This document shows, one piece after another, positions 18,004-27,387 of a stretch of DNA of 64,000 bases (position 1 is the first letter of the stretch; each line of letters starts with the position of its first letter). This DNA comes from Staphylococcus coagulans (GTDB taxonomy: Bacteria > Bacillota > Bacilli > Staphylococcales > Staphylococcaceae): contig NZ_PPQN01000004.1 in NCBI RefSeq assembly GCF_002901995.1, positions 1-64,000 of the forward strand, written 5' to 3'. The position numbers and the translations under genes are program-made. The notes below the pieces were generated by a model, which saw only the letters and a program-made list of their open reading frames with translations, did no database searches and had not been told where the DNA came from.

Positions 18004-19506
18004 ATGTCAGAATTATCACACGAAAAAGCTGTCCAGACCATTCCTCAAAAAGGATTTTTCGGGCACCCTCGTGGTTTAGGAGTACTCTATACTGTTGAAT
18101 TTTGGGAGAGATTCAGTTATTACGGTATGAGAGCCCTTCTGATATACTATATTTACTACAATGTAGGTCAAGGTGGTTTAGGCCTTGAAAAAACTTTTGC
18201 CCAGTCGTTGATGGCTGTCTACGGTTCATTAATTTTTATGACTTCCATTCTAGGGGGATGGATTGCTGACCGTATACTGGGTACACGTCGCTCGATGGTT
18301 TACGGTGCATTATTGATTATTATCGGTCACATCTGTTTAAGTTTGCCGTTTGGATTATCAGGATTACTTGCTTCAATGGTATTTATCATTGTAGGTTCTG
18401 GTTTAATGAAACCAAACATTTCTAATATTGTTGGCCGCTTATATCCTAAAGGTGACGATCGTGTCGATTCAGGTTTTGTTATTTTTTACATGTCGGTAAA
18501 TATGGGGGCATTTCTTTCTCCACTAGTATTGGATCATTTTAGAAATACGGGCAACTTCCACGGTGGATTCCTTATTGCCGCAATTGGTATGGCATTATCA
18601 CTTTTATTCTATTTGCTATTCCATAAGAAAAATTTAGGCGAAATTGGAACAACTGCACCTCACCCATTAAGTCCATCAGAAAAGAAAAAATATGGCATCA
18701 CATTTGGAAGCCTAGGCTTACTCTTACTCATATTACTTGGCGTTACATACGCAACAGGAACGCTTACATTTGATTTAATTAGTTTTATCGTTTTAATATT
18801 AGGCGTTGCCTTACCGATTGGATACTTCTTCATTATGATTGTTAGTAAAGACACATCAGATGTTGAACGTTCACGTGTGATTGCATTTATTCCTTTATTT
18901 ATTGTCGGCGTTATTTTTTGGTCTATCCAAGAACAAGGTGCCAATGTCCTTAATGTTTATGCGGATGAAAAGGCAGACCTTACATTTAATTTGCTCGGTT
19001 GGCATAGTGCTTTTCCAGTGACATGGTTCCAATCGATTAACCCATTCTTTATCGTCGTTTTAGCACCTGCAATCTCATTATTATGGCGTAAATTAGGTCG
19101 TTTCGAGCCGAGTCTACCTATCAAATTTGCGATTGGTCTCGTATTAGCAGGCGTTTCATTTATATTAATGATGGTTGTCATATACGCATATAATGGCTCA
19201 GAAATTTGGTTTATGTGGATTGTTCTATCTTATTTCATTTGTGTTATAGGTGAATTGTGTATTTCTCCAACAGGTAACAGTTCTGCGGTAAAACTGGCGC
19301 CTGAAAAATTCAATTCACAAATGATGAGTTTATGGTTACTGACAAACGCAACTGCACAAGCCATTAACGCACAGCTTGTAAAGTTACAACCGATTATCGG
19401 AGATCAAAACTACTTCGGTTTAATTGGCGGTATAGCTGTTGTCGTTGCATTACTTGTTGCACTTGGTACACCACTTATTCTTAAAGCGATGAAAGGTATT
19501 CGTTAA
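18004..19506 (+). CDS. POT-family proton-dependent di/tripeptide transporter (second of two)
   Basis: The 500-residue paralogue of the preceding transporter has the same plan: TVEFWERFSYYGMRALLIYY near residue 32, GGWIADRILGTRRSMVYGA near 85, and VIFYMSVNMGAFLSPL near 160. The two proteins share long identical stretches (for instance KGFFGHP against TGFFGHP, and NPFFI/NPLFI), so they arose by duplication. The ATG at 18004 follows AGGAAGG. A CodY-type box abuts its promoter, which fits nutritional control of peptide uptake. The first copy shows no such box near its promoter, so the pair may be regulated differently. Confidence 0.92.
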   Translation: MSELSHEKAVQTIPQKGFFGHPRGLGVLYTVEFWERFSYYGMRALLIYYIYYNVGQGGLGLEKTFAQSLMAVYGSLIFMTSILGGWIADRILGTRRSMVYGALLIIIGHICLSLPFGLSGLLASMVFIIVGSGLMKPNISNIVGRLYPKGDDRVDSGFVIFYMSVNMGAFLSPLVLDHFRNTGNFHGGFLIAAIGMALSLLFYLLFHKKNLGEIGTTAPHPLSPSEKKKYGITFGSLGLLLLILLGVTYATGTLTFDLISFIVLILGVALPIGYFFIMIVSKDTSDVERSRVIAFIPLFIVGVIFWSIQEQGANVLNVYADEKADLTFNLLGWHSAFPVTWFQSINPFFIVVLAPAISLLWRKLGRFEPSLPIKFAIGLVLAGVSFILMMVVIYAYNGSEIWFMWIVLSYFICVIGELCISPTGNSSAVKLAPEKFNSQMMSLWLLTNATAQAINAQLVKLQPIIGDQNYFGLIGGIAVVVALLVALGTPLILKAMKGIR

Positions 19507-19563
19507 CAGATTACTTTAAACGGCTCGCATGATTGACTTTCAAATACAATAAAGTAAAGCAGG

Positions 19564-19608
19564 AGTAGGAGAAATCTAAGTTCAACTTTAGACTTCTCCT
19601 ACTCTTTT
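19564..19608 (+). terminator. Terminator after the second POT gene
   Basis: A long stem AGTAGGAGAAATCTAAG with CTTTAGACTTCTCCTACT, then CTTTTTAG. Confidence 0.85.
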
Positions 19609-19634
19609 TAGATTCACTATTCTGTTTAAAATGA

Positions 19635-19663
19635 TTAACATACACTACGTTTAGATATACAAT
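19635..19663 (+). promoter_or_regulatory. Candidate promoter of the lipid kinase gene
   Basis: TTAACA (19635-19640), 17 bp, TACAAT (19658-19663), 33 bp before the ATG. Confidence 0.5.
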
Positions 19664-19695
19664 GAGAACTAAGATTAACGAAAGGAGTCAACACA

Positions 19696-20625
19696 ATGAC
19701 CCCGAAATATGAACACGGTTTACTTTTTTATCATGAACATTCAGGCCTTCAAAATATCCATGAAGGCTTAGGGGAAGTGACCGTTGCACTTTCACAACTT
19801 TGTAAAAGGCTTTCCATCCAACTAAGTGAAAATGAAGGCGACATTGAACGCTACTGTAAAATGATAAAAGACAATAACAATATTGAACAAATAGAGGTCC
19901 TCTTTATTCTAGGTGGCGATGGGACTGTTAATGAACTTGTCAATGGTGTCCTCAAACACGAACTCCATATTCCAATTGGTATCATCCCAGGTGGAACATT
20001 TAACGATTTTGCAAAGACACTCAATTTAACCAATAAAGCTGGTGAAGCGAGTCATGACCTTTTATTAGCAACACCGCAACCCTATGATGTTATGAAAGTC
20101 AACAATCGCTATGCTCTTAACTTTGCTGGAATCGGTTTGATGGTGCAAAATGCGGAGAATGTTAAAGGGAAATCAAAAGACCTCTTCGGAAAATTAAGTT
20201 ACATCTCATCTACGTTTAAAACGATTACGAATCCCAAACATTTTAAATACACTTTAGAAATTGATGGTCAAAAGTATTCGGGAGAAACTTCGATGCTTTT
20301 ATTTGCAAATGGTCGATTTATTGGAGGAGGAAAAATCCCTTTAACAGACATGTCCCCTTCAGATGGTCTGCTCAACACTTTTATCTTTAATAACTACAGT
20401 ATGAGCATCCTTAAAGATATTTTCAGTTTAAGAGATAGTATGACTTGGAATGAAATTAGCGACAATATCCAGCATATTTCTAGTCATACAATCAAAATTA
20501 CGACTGAGCCTGAAATGCGCGTCGATATCGACGGTGAAATCGATATGACAACACCAACTATGATTGAAGTTATTCCAAATGCAATTCAATTGTTAACAGC
20601 TCCACCCTCTGAAAACAGTCAATAA
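19696..20625 (+). CDS. Diacylglycerol/lipid kinase of the DagK/YegS family
   Basis: The 309-residue cytoplasmic lipid kinase has the nucleotide-binding motif ILGGDGTVNELVNGVLKH near residue 71-88 and PIGIIPGGTFNDFAKTLNL near 95-113, both typical of the DAGK catalytic domain. The C-terminal DG-containing sandwich region includes DGLLNTF near 221 and VDIDGE near 276. Family members phosphorylate diacylglycerol or related lipids. In staphylococci the main recycler of lipoteichoic-acid-derived diacylglycerol is DgkB, and I think this is the second, less studied paralogue. It is monocistronic, with its own promoter and a bidirectional terminator. Confidence 0.85.
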   Translation: MTPKYEHGLLFYHEHSGLQNIHEGLGEVTVALSQLCKRLSIQLSENEGDIERYCKMIKDNNNIEQIEVLFILGGDGTVNELVNGVLKHELHIPIGIIPGGTFNDFAKTLNLTNKAGEASHDLLLATPQPYDVMKVNNRYALNFAGIGLMVQNAENVKGKSKDLFGKLSYISSTFKTITNPKHFKYTLEIDGQKYSGETSMLLFANGRFIGGGKIPLTDMSPSDGLLNTFIFNNYSMSILKDIFSLRDSMTWNEISDNIQHISSHTIKITTEPEMRVDIDGEIDMTTPTMIEVIPNAIQLLTAPPSENSQ

Positions 20626-20626
20626 A

Positions 20627-20670
20627 AAAAACACATGTGTCAGTGATTTTTTACTGACACACGTGTTTTT
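20627..20670. terminator. Bidirectional terminator
   Basis: AAAAACACATGTGTCAGT pairs with ACTGACACACGTGTTTTT. A-run and T-run on either side serve the converging lipid kinase and nucleotidase genes. Confidence 0.88.
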
Positions 20671-20695
20671 ATGCTGTTTTGTTTAATCTGACTTT

Positions 20696-21250
20696 CTATG
20701 ATAAAGATTCTTCTTCAGTAATATCACTTAAAAAGTAGGCTTCAACTTCTTTCCAATTGTTCAAGCGTTCGAAGTCCGTATTCCCTTCGTTATGTGGCGC
20801 TGTAAACATTAAAGGTTTGCCCGTATGAATTGCTAATTGTTTAGGGCTATCGTCAATTAAATAATCTGTCGCGACGATACCTTTACGTCCACAGAAAACA
20901 AATTGCTGTGGATCTAAAAATGGAAAATGTGTTAATAACCAATCATATTTATCATGGAAAGATGTTGGAACATCCATCGCTGCAGTTACAATGTAAATAT
21001 CGTAATGGGCAGCAAGCTTTTTAACGACTTCTTGTGCATCTTTCATGACATTTAAACGTCGAAAGAACCCATCAGACGCTAAAATATCACGAATTTCTGC
21101 GGTATGCTCTGGCATAATATCGTAAATTTTACTTCCAACAATTTGTTCTACGGTTATACCGAGTTCGGTACGACGATTAAATTCATCGATTAGTGCTCCT
21201 GTCGTATCAGCTAAAACCTCATCCATGTCTATCCCAATTGACGCTCTCAT
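20696..21250 (-). CDS. 5'(3')-deoxyribonucleotidase, HAD superfamily
   Basis: The 184-residue protein belongs to the NT5C-type HAD phosphatases, which dephosphorylate deoxyribonucleoside monophosphates. The nucleophile motif [16 protein letters not shown] lies at residues 5-20 (Asp8 nucleophile, Asp10 acid/base). Motif II is TAAMD near 94, and the final metal-binding motif is [13 protein letters not shown] near 127. A role in trimming dNTP pools or damaged nucleotides is likely from the family. The ATG follows GGGAGCG. hisC lies 100 bp upstream on the same strand, so cotranscription is possible. Confidence 0.85.
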   Translation of the reverse strand: MRASIGIDMDEVLADTTGALIDEFNRRTELGITVEQIVGSKIYDIMPEHTAEIRDILASDGFFRRLNVMKDAQEVVKKLAAHYDIYIVTAAMDVPTSFHDKYDWLLTHFPFLDPQQFVFCGRKGIVATDYLIDDSPKQLAIHTGKPLMFTAPHNEGNTDFERLNNWKEVEAYFLSDITEEESLS

Positions 21251-21350
21251 CTAATCGCTCCCTATTATTCATTTCATTTAGAAGGCTATCAAAACAGTCA
21301 TGTTTTGATGCCTCTATAACACGCCCTTATTTCTAGGGTATCACAATGTA

Positions 21351-22400
21351 TTAAAAGGATTGTAAAACTTTGCGAATCACTTTATTTTGCTCTGGAAAAC
21401 CTAAAGTGATGCGCACGCCATTTGGAAACCCTCGTGCAATGATACCATTTTGAAGCAACTGTTCATCTAGTTCTTTTGCGCGGTCTGTTTGTGCAAAAAT
21501 AAAATTCGTTTCCGATGGATAAAGCTTTACAGAAGTTTCTAAACCATCAAATTTCTCTCTCTCAATTCGATTACGTTCCACAACTTCTAGTAAGTAATCT
21601 TGATCTTCAAACGCTTTTAAAGCAGCCTGCTCTGATAAACGTGTTGTATTGAATGGTGGTCGTAATACATTTAATTGTGCAGCCAATTCAGCTGTCGCAA
21701 CCAAGTAACCGATACGTAAACCAGCAAGTGCATATGCTTTAGAAAACGTGCGCATCATCGCAATGTTATCATATTTTTTCATTAATTCAATCGTATTTGG
21801 AAAGTCTTTTGCAGTGACATATTCACCGTATGCTTCATCAAAAAGTACGGTTACATCTTTTGGTATTTTTTCTAAAAATGCTTCTATTTCAGCGTGTGTA
21901 TGATAAGTACCTGTCGGATTGTTAGGGTTACAAATCCAAACTAACGCTGTTTGCTCATTTACCGCTTCTGCAATACCATCTAAATCAAATGCGCCTTCAA
22001 TCAGTGGCACTTGGATTGTTTCGGCATCTTCTACAGTAGCGTTATGGAAATATTGTCCAAAAGTACCTTCGCTTGTAACAATGTTATCCCCTGCTCGAAC
22101 CATAGTTCTAGAAATAATTACAATCATCTCATCAAGGCCGGCTCCGAAAATAACTTGTGATGAATCTACACCATAATGAGAAGCAATGGCTTGTTGTAAA
22201 AGAGGTGCATTGGGTTCTGGGTATAAGAAGAGATCATCTACATGATCCTTAATCGCTTGTTTTGCTAATGGAGAAGGGCCATATACATTTTCATTTGAAG
22301 CATGTTTATATAGCTCACCTGCAATGCCATATTTTTTCTTAAGTCCTTCTGGTGATAAGCCTGGTTGATAAGCGCGTAATTTAGAAATTTGAGATTTCAT
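21351..22400 (-). CDS. hisC: Histidinol-phosphate aminotransferase
   Basis: A PLP-dependent fold type I aminotransferase of 349 residues. HisC converts imidazole-acetol phosphate and glutamate to histidinol phosphate. Many Firmicute HisC proteins also transaminate aromatic amino acids. Motifs: ASNENVYGPSP near residue 34, WICNPNNPTGTY near 155, DEAYGEY near 186, and the PLP lysine in RTFSKAYALAGLRIGY near 216. It stands apart from any other his gene in this window, which suits a general aromatic or histidine aminotransferase. The ATG follows AGGAGGGC. Confidence 0.9.
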   Translation of the reverse strand: MKSQISKLRAYQPGLSPEGLKKKYGIAGELYKHASNENVYGPSPLAKQAIKDHVDDLFLYPEPNAPLLQQAIASHYGVDSSQVIFGAGLDEMIVIISRTMVRAGDNIVTSEGTFGQYFHNATVEDAETIQVPLIEGAFDLDGIAEAVNEQTALVWICNPNNPTGTYHTHAEIEAFLEKIPKDVTVLFDEAYGEYVTAKDFPNTIELMKKYDNIAMMRTFSKAYALAGLRIGYLVATAELAAQLNVLRPPFNTTRLSEQAALKAFEDQDYLLEVVERNRIEREKFDGLETSVKLYPSETNFIFAQTDRAKELDEQLLQNGIIARGFPNGVRITLGFPEQNKVIRKVLQSF

Positions 22401-22591
22401 TTCTAGCCCTCCTATATGTCAGAATTTTTTAAATATGTTAACTATTATAACGAGTTTTACTTTAAAATGCTAGAGTGTGTGACCACCATTATCGCTAGTC
22501 CTACTTGTTTTAAAACATTTCATATACGCTACATGTTAATTATAGTTACATTTCTAGTCATATTGCACGCTTTTTGATTAAAATCTAAAAA

Positions 22592-22645
22592 GACGGAATA
22601 GCGGCGTCATCTCTATCTACAGGAGATTCACTGTTCTATCCCGTC
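22592..22645 (-). terminator. Terminator of the osmoprotectant ABC operon
   Basis: GACGGAATAG (22592-22601) pairs with CTATCCCGTC (22636-22645), enclosing a smaller ATCTC/GAGAT stem. On the minus strand it is followed by TTTTTAG. It occupies most of the otherwise empty 320-bp gap. Confidence 0.75.
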
Positions 22646-22720
22646 TCAAACCATCTAATGGCTTAAGTTATATTTGAATTGCTTACGTTATTTTACGCAA
22701 TATATCATTCCATATGCTTT

Positions 22721-24235
22721 TTAGTGAATGAGTCCTTCTTTTTTCAAGTAGTCTCTTGCAACTTGATATGGATCTTCATCTTTTTCTGCAACGCGGTAAT
22801 TCATTTCTTGCATTTCTTCATCAGAAATTTTACCTTCTAACTTGTTTAATGCTTTCTCAACACCTGGATGGTCATCAATAAATGATTTTTTAAATAATGG
22901 TGCCCCTTGATAAGGAGGAAAAGCTTTTCGATCATCTTTTAATACAACCATATCAAACTGTTTTAATTCCGCATCCGTCGAATATGCATCAATGAGATTA
23001 ATGTCACCTTTTTCGACAGCTTGATAACGTAACTTAGGCTCCATCGTTTTCACGTTTTTAAAATTCAAGTGATACAATTTCTTAATAGCTGGATAACCAT
23101 CTTCACGATCATTAAATTCTAAAGTAAAACCTGGTTTAATTTCACTTTGTACTTTTCGTAAGTCACTGACCGTCTTAATACCGTGTTGCTCTGCAAAATC
23201 ACGTTTAACCGCAAGTGCATACGTATTGTTATATTTCATCGGTTTTAATAAAGTCATATCAAATTTTTTCTCGAGACTTTGATTCGCCTGTTGATACACT
23301 TCTTTTTCATCTTTTGAGTGCGGTGACTCTTTCGTTAATTCACCTAACACCGTACCTGTGAATTCAAGATAGCCATCTATTTTATCAGATTTAAGAGCAT
23401 TGAATAAAAAGCTCGTTTTACCCATACCATCTTTAACATCGACCGTGTAATCTGTTTGATCTTCAATCAATATTTTATACATATTTGTGATAATAGAAGG
23501 TTCTGTTCCGAGTTTACCGGCGATGGTAATCTTTTCACCTTTGTGAGACAACAACGGCGCCACAGTAACAAGGAACATCGCAAGTAAAATCACACCCAAT
23601 GTGATTAACATTTTGCGATAAGAAATGTGGCTCAGTATTCTTAAACCGACATCAAATAAAATAGCTAAAATCGCAGCTGGTATCGCACCAATTAAAATTA
23701 AAGACGTATTGTTACGATCGATCCCTAATAAAATTAAGTCCCCAAGTCCGCCAGCACCAATCAAAGCAGCAAGTGTCGCAGTACCAATAATTAATACCAT
23801 TGCTGTTCGAATGCCGGCCATAATGACAGGCATCGCTAAAGGCAACTCTACTTTAGTGAGTCGTCTCATAGGCTTCATACCAATCCCTTTAGCTGCTTCA
23901 ACTAATGAATCGTCAACACCTGTTATCCCCGTATATGTATTACGTAAAATAGGCAATAAGGCATACACAACTAAAGCGATGACAGCCGGCACTGTTCCAA
24001 TACCAAACAATGGAATCATCAAGCCCAGTAGCGCTAGCGATGGAATCGTTTGTAATACAGCAGCGATATTAATCACAATTTCTGACAGTTTCTTTGTTTT
24101 TGTCAAAAGGATTCCAAGTGGCACACCAATAAGCACTGCAATCAGTAATGCAACAAAAGACAGTTGAATATGTTCAAGTAATCGGGCTAATAATTCCCCT
24201 TTGCGATCACTTAAAGTATTGAGGATGGTATTCAT
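22721..24235 (-). CDS. Osmoprotectant ABC transporter, fused permease and substrate-binding protein (OpuF-like)
   Basis: The 504-residue protein is a fusion. Residues 1 to about 205 are a BPD-type ABC permease with six hydrophobic segments and an EAA-like loop (DDSLVEAAKGIGMKPMRRLTKVELP near 110). After a transmembrane link near 213-230, the remainder is an OpuAC/QAT-type periplasmic binding domain (KITIAGKLGTEPSIITNMYKI near 235). The binding domain is thus tethered outside the membrane. Such proteins import glycine betaine, choline or carnitine. The start overlaps the ATPase stop by four bases (ATGA). Substrate preference is not readable here. Confidence 0.88.
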   Translation of the reverse strand: MNTILNTLSDRKGELLARLLEHIQLSFVALLIAVLIGVPLGILLTKTKKLSEIVINIAAVLQTIPSLALLGLMIPLFGIGTVPAVIALVVYALLPILRNTYTGITGVDDSLVEAAKGIGMKPMRRLTKVELPLAMPVIMAGIRTAMVLIIGTATLAALIGAGGLGDLILLGIDRNNTSLILIGAIPAAILAILFDVGLRILSHISYRKMLITLGVILLAMFLVTVAPLLSHKGEKITIAGKLGTEPSIITNMYKILIEDQTDYTVDVKDGMGKTSFLFNALKSDKIDGYLEFTGTVLGELTKESPHSKDEKEVYQQANQSLEKKFDMTLLKPMKYNNTYALAVKRDFAEQHGIKTVSDLRKVQSEIKPGFTLEFNDREDGYPAIKKLYHLNFKNVKTMEPKLRYQAVEKGDINLIDAYSTDAELKQFDMVVLKDDRKAFPPYQGAPLFKKSFIDDHPGVEKALNKLEGKISDEEMQEMNYRVAEKDEDPYQVARDYLKKEGLIH

Positions 24236-25191
24236 ACAGATTCACCTGCCTGGTTTTTTGATAAGAAGCTAAAAATATCTTGTCGCGACAATAACCAAGA
24301 TTGTGCATCAACCGAAACAATAACTGCATCATGTGATACGAGTTCGCGGTAGACGTCACTGACCGCTTGATTATGATCGACGACTGGATAATCTAATGCT
24401 TCGTTCGTATCAAGCTTTCTTCCTGCAAGTTCGGCTACTTTTCCAAGTGTAAAATGATTTAATACCACACCGGTCAAGTTTCCTAAAAACTGGCGTACAA
24501 AATCATTTTTAGGCGTTTTAATAAAGTCATTAGGTGTCCCAATTTGTTCAACGCGTCCATGATTAAGTAAACATATGCGGTCGCCTAACTTGAAAGCTTC
24601 TTCAATATCATGTGTCACAAAAACAATTGTTTTCTTGATTTTACTTTGTAAGCTTAACAGATCATCTTGTAACTTTTCACGTGTAATCGGGTCTAAAGCA
24701 CTAAAAGGTTCATCCATTAAAATGACAGGTGGATCCGCTGCCAGTGCACGAACGACACCGACACGTTGACGTTGACCACCAGACAATTCGTCAGGTTTGC
24801 GATTTCTAAATTGCTCAGGTTCTAAACCTACCATTTCCAACAATTCATCAACACGCGTATCAATTTTTGATTTAGACCAATCTTTCATTAAAGGCACTTG
24901 TGCAATATTGTCACGGATTGTCATATGTGGAAATAAAGCAATTTGTTGTAACACATAACCCATATCCCAGCGCATCTCATACACAGAATAGTCACTAATA
25001 GGTCTTTCTTTAAAGTAAATATAGCCGTCTGATAAGGGGATAAGACGGTTAATCATTTTCATCGTTGTCGTTTTGCCCGATCCTGATGGTCCAATTAAAA
25101 CGAAAAATTCGCCTTCTTGAATCTCCATATCGACTTGATCAACAACGACTTTATCACCGTAACGTTTCGTTACATTATTAAACTTAATCAT
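24232..25191 (-). CDS. Osmoprotectant ABC transporter ATP-binding protein
   Basis: The 319-residue ATPase subunit has Walker A GPSGSGKTTTMKM near residue 34, the Q-loop GYVLQQIALFPHMT near 80, signature LSGGQRQRVGVVRALA near 135, Walker B PVILMDEPFSALD near 155, and the H-switch VTHDIEEA near 190. After residue 240 comes an accessory segment of the OpuCA/ProV type with a single CBS-like remainder (VVDHNQAVSDVYRELVSHDAVIVSV). It is the first gene of the two-gene unit with the fused permease/binding protein. The ATG follows GAGGGAT. Confidence 0.9.
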   Translation of the reverse strand: MIKFNNVTKRYGDKVVVDQVDMEIQEGEFFVLIGPSGSGKTTTMKMINRLIPLSDGYIYFKERPISDYSVYEMRWDMGYVLQQIALFPHMTIRDNIAQVPLMKDWSKSKIDTRVDELLEMVGLEPEQFRNRKPDELSGGQRQRVGVVRALAADPPVILMDEPFSALDPITREKLQDDLLSLQSKIKKTIVFVTHDIEEAFKLGDRICLLNHGRVEQIGTPNDFIKTPKNDFVRQFLGNLTGVVLNHFTLGKVAELAGRKLDTNEALDYPVVDHNQAVSDVYRELVSHDAVIVSVDAQSWLLSRQDIFSFLSKNQAGESV

Positions 25192-25595
25192 TGAATCCCT
25201 CGTTCTCTATTTTATTGATTTTCATTTATATAGCTCATTACCCCAAACTTTGAAACTTATACTTATTAAATCATAATTCATTGAAAAAATAACTCAATTT
25301 GCCTCTAATTTTTAATCGAGCTTAATCAATAAAATAATACGTTACAAGTAGCATTCAATTTTATATAAACTGTTTCTTCTAACACCATTATGGATATCAA
25401 TCACCTAACCTATTTTATCGCATGCATTTATCAAATTTTTTTAATTGCCTTTACAAAAACATCGTCTCAAAAAAGCAATAAAAAAACAACACAGACTGGA
25501 TTTTCTGTGCTGTTTTAATATTTATCTACTGCTATAACGACCTATCTTAAATTAGCTCTTTTAATCGTCTTTAATAAAAGCATTCCGACTATTAT
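25192..25595. other. Intergenic region between recQ and the osmoprotectant operon
   Basis: 404 bp. Apart from the recQ terminator at 25486-25513 and the presumed promoter of the operon, which I could not place with confidence, I see nothing in it. Confidence 0.5.
25480..25513 (-). terminator. Terminator after recQ
   Basis: ACAACACAGA (25486-25495) pairs with TCTGTGCTGT (25504-25513). On the minus strand it is followed by TTTTTTTATT. Confidence 0.8.
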
Positions 25596-27377
25596 TTATG
25601 AACTATGCATTTTATAATCTTGAATCGCTGTTAAAAATTCAGGACAGTAGTGTTTTAATTTATAACTACCTACACCTTCAATTTGAATCATATCTTGCTT
25701 TGAAAGTGGCTTTCGTTTCGCAAATGCTTCTAATGTATAATCCGTAAAAATATTCGTCGGTGGAATATTCATTTTTTCGCTCATATGTTGACGTACTTCA
25801 ACTAATTTTTCAAATAAAATGCGGTCTACACCTTCGACAGTATTAATATTAACGGTTTCTTTTGATTTTCGTTTGAAAGGTGTCGTATAAATTTTCGTTT
25901 CGTCATACAATAACGTCTCGACAGATTGATCACACAACAAAATTTCATCGTGTTCATTTAAAAAACCTTTAAAGCGCAATTCGTCAATTAAATGATGTAA
26001 TTCACCTGTCGTATAATGTTTCATGATGCCATATGTGGAAAGTGCCTCATACGCGTGATGACGTATGTAGTCTGTCTTTTCACCACGCAAGACTTGAATA
26101 ACTGTTTGATAACTTTCATTTTGTCTTAAACGTGCAACACAACTGACAATCATTTTAGCTTCATTTGTCATGTCATACGTTTTATTTTTATCAACACAGT
26201 TACTACATTGTTGACACTCTTCTAATTTTTCATTGGGCTCGAAATAATGAACGAGTGTAGCTTCTAAGCACTTACTTGTTTTAGTATATTGAATCATCTT
26301 CGTAAGCTTTTCACCCATGCGTTCCTTATAATCATCATCCGCTTTTGAACTACTAATAAAATACTGATGTAAACTAATATCACGATCACTATACAATAAT
26401 ATACAATCACTTTCTAAACCATCTCGGCCTGCACGTCCCGCTTCTTGATAATATGATTCCAAATCACCCGGCATATTGTAATGAATAACGTAACGTACAT
26501 TCGATTTATCAATACCCATACCAAAGGCGTTTGTGGCGATAACGACGCGAATACGATCGTACAAAAAATCATTTTGTGCTTCATTTCTTTGCTTAGATGT
26601 TAATCCTGCATGATAATAAGTTGAAGCGACACCTACATCCTCAAGTGCTTCATAAAGCGCCTCTACTTGTTTACGGGTAGAGCAATAAATAATGCCCGAA
26701 ACCTTCGCATGACTTTTAACATAATCAACAATAAACTTTTGTCTTTGATAAGTTGCATTGACTTGAAATTTTAAATTACGACGTCTAATACTCGTTTTTA
26801 CGACATGATTAGGATGAATCATCAAGCGCGACATAATATCTTGTTGTACTTCCGTTGTAGCAGTCGCAGTGAGTGCTATAATCGCAAAATGTTGAGGCAT
26901 AGCTAGGACACGTTGAATGACCGCTTGATAACTCGGACGAAAATCATGGCCCCATTTCGATATACAGTGTGCTTCATCAAATGCGACAAGTGCAATATTG
27001 ACACGGCGCAACAGCATTTCAAAATACGTACTCTCGAATCGTTCTGGTGCGACATACAAAAATTTTAATTCACCATCGACTAATTGTTGTTCGATTTCTT
27101 TTTGGGCTTGTGCAGTTAAACTACTATTTAAATAAGCCGCTGCAATGCCCATCGCTTTCAATTGATCGACCTGATCTTTCATTAATGAAATTAACGGGCT
27201 GATTACAATCGTTGTACCTTCTAACATCAGTCCTGGCACTTGATAACAAATCGATTTACCACCCCCAGTAGGTAAAACACCTAATGTGTGATGATGATTT
27301 AAAATCAATTCAATGATTTCTTTTTGACCAGGACGAAAACTTTGGTATCCAAAATAATGCGACAGTGTTTGCTCCAT
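25596..27377 (-). CDS. recQ: ATP-dependent DNA helicase RecQ
   Basis: A 593-residue 3'-5' DNA helicase of superfamily 2, acting in recombination and repair. Motif 0 and I: FRPGQKEIIELIL then GVLPTGGGKSICYQVPG near residue 32-47. DEAH-type motif II: VAFDEAHCISKWGHDFRPSY near 133. Motif VI: QEAGRAGRDGLESDC near 311. A zinc-binding cysteine cluster lies at about 360-390 (CLEATLVHYF, CQQCSNC), then winged-helix and HRDC domains to the end. It lies 10 bp downstream of an ABC-F gene, in the same transcript. Many staphylococci carry two RecQ-like proteins. Which paralogue this is I cannot tell. Confidence 0.93.
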   Translation of the reverse strand: MEQTLSHYFGYQSFRPGQKEIIELILNHHHTLGVLPTGGGKSICYQVPGLMLEGTTIVISPLISLMKDQVDQLKAMGIAAAYLNSSLTAQAQKEIEQQLVDGELKFLYVAPERFESTYFEMLLRRVNIALVAFDEAHCISKWGHDFRPSYQAVIQRVLAMPQHFAIIALTATATTEVQQDIMSRLMIHPNHVVKTSIRRRNLKFQVNATYQRQKFIVDYVKSHAKVSGIIYCSTRKQVEALYEALEDVGVASTYYHAGLTSKQRNEAQNDFLYDRIRVVIATNAFGMGIDKSNVRYVIHYNMPGDLESYYQEAGRAGRDGLESDCILLYSDRDISLHQYFISSSKADDDYKERMGEKLTKMIQYTKTSKCLEATLVHYFEPNEKLEECQQCSNCVDKNKTYDMTNEAKMIVSCVARLRQNESYQTVIQVLRGEKTDYIRHHAYEALSTYGIMKHYTTGELHHLIDELRFKGFLNEHDEILLCDQSVETLLYDETKIYTTPFKRKSKETVNINTVEGVDRILFEKLVEVRQHMSEKMNIPPTNIFTDYTLEAFAKRKPLSKQDMIQIEGVGSYKLKHYCPEFLTAIQDYKMHSS

Positions 27378-27387
27378 ATTATCCCTC

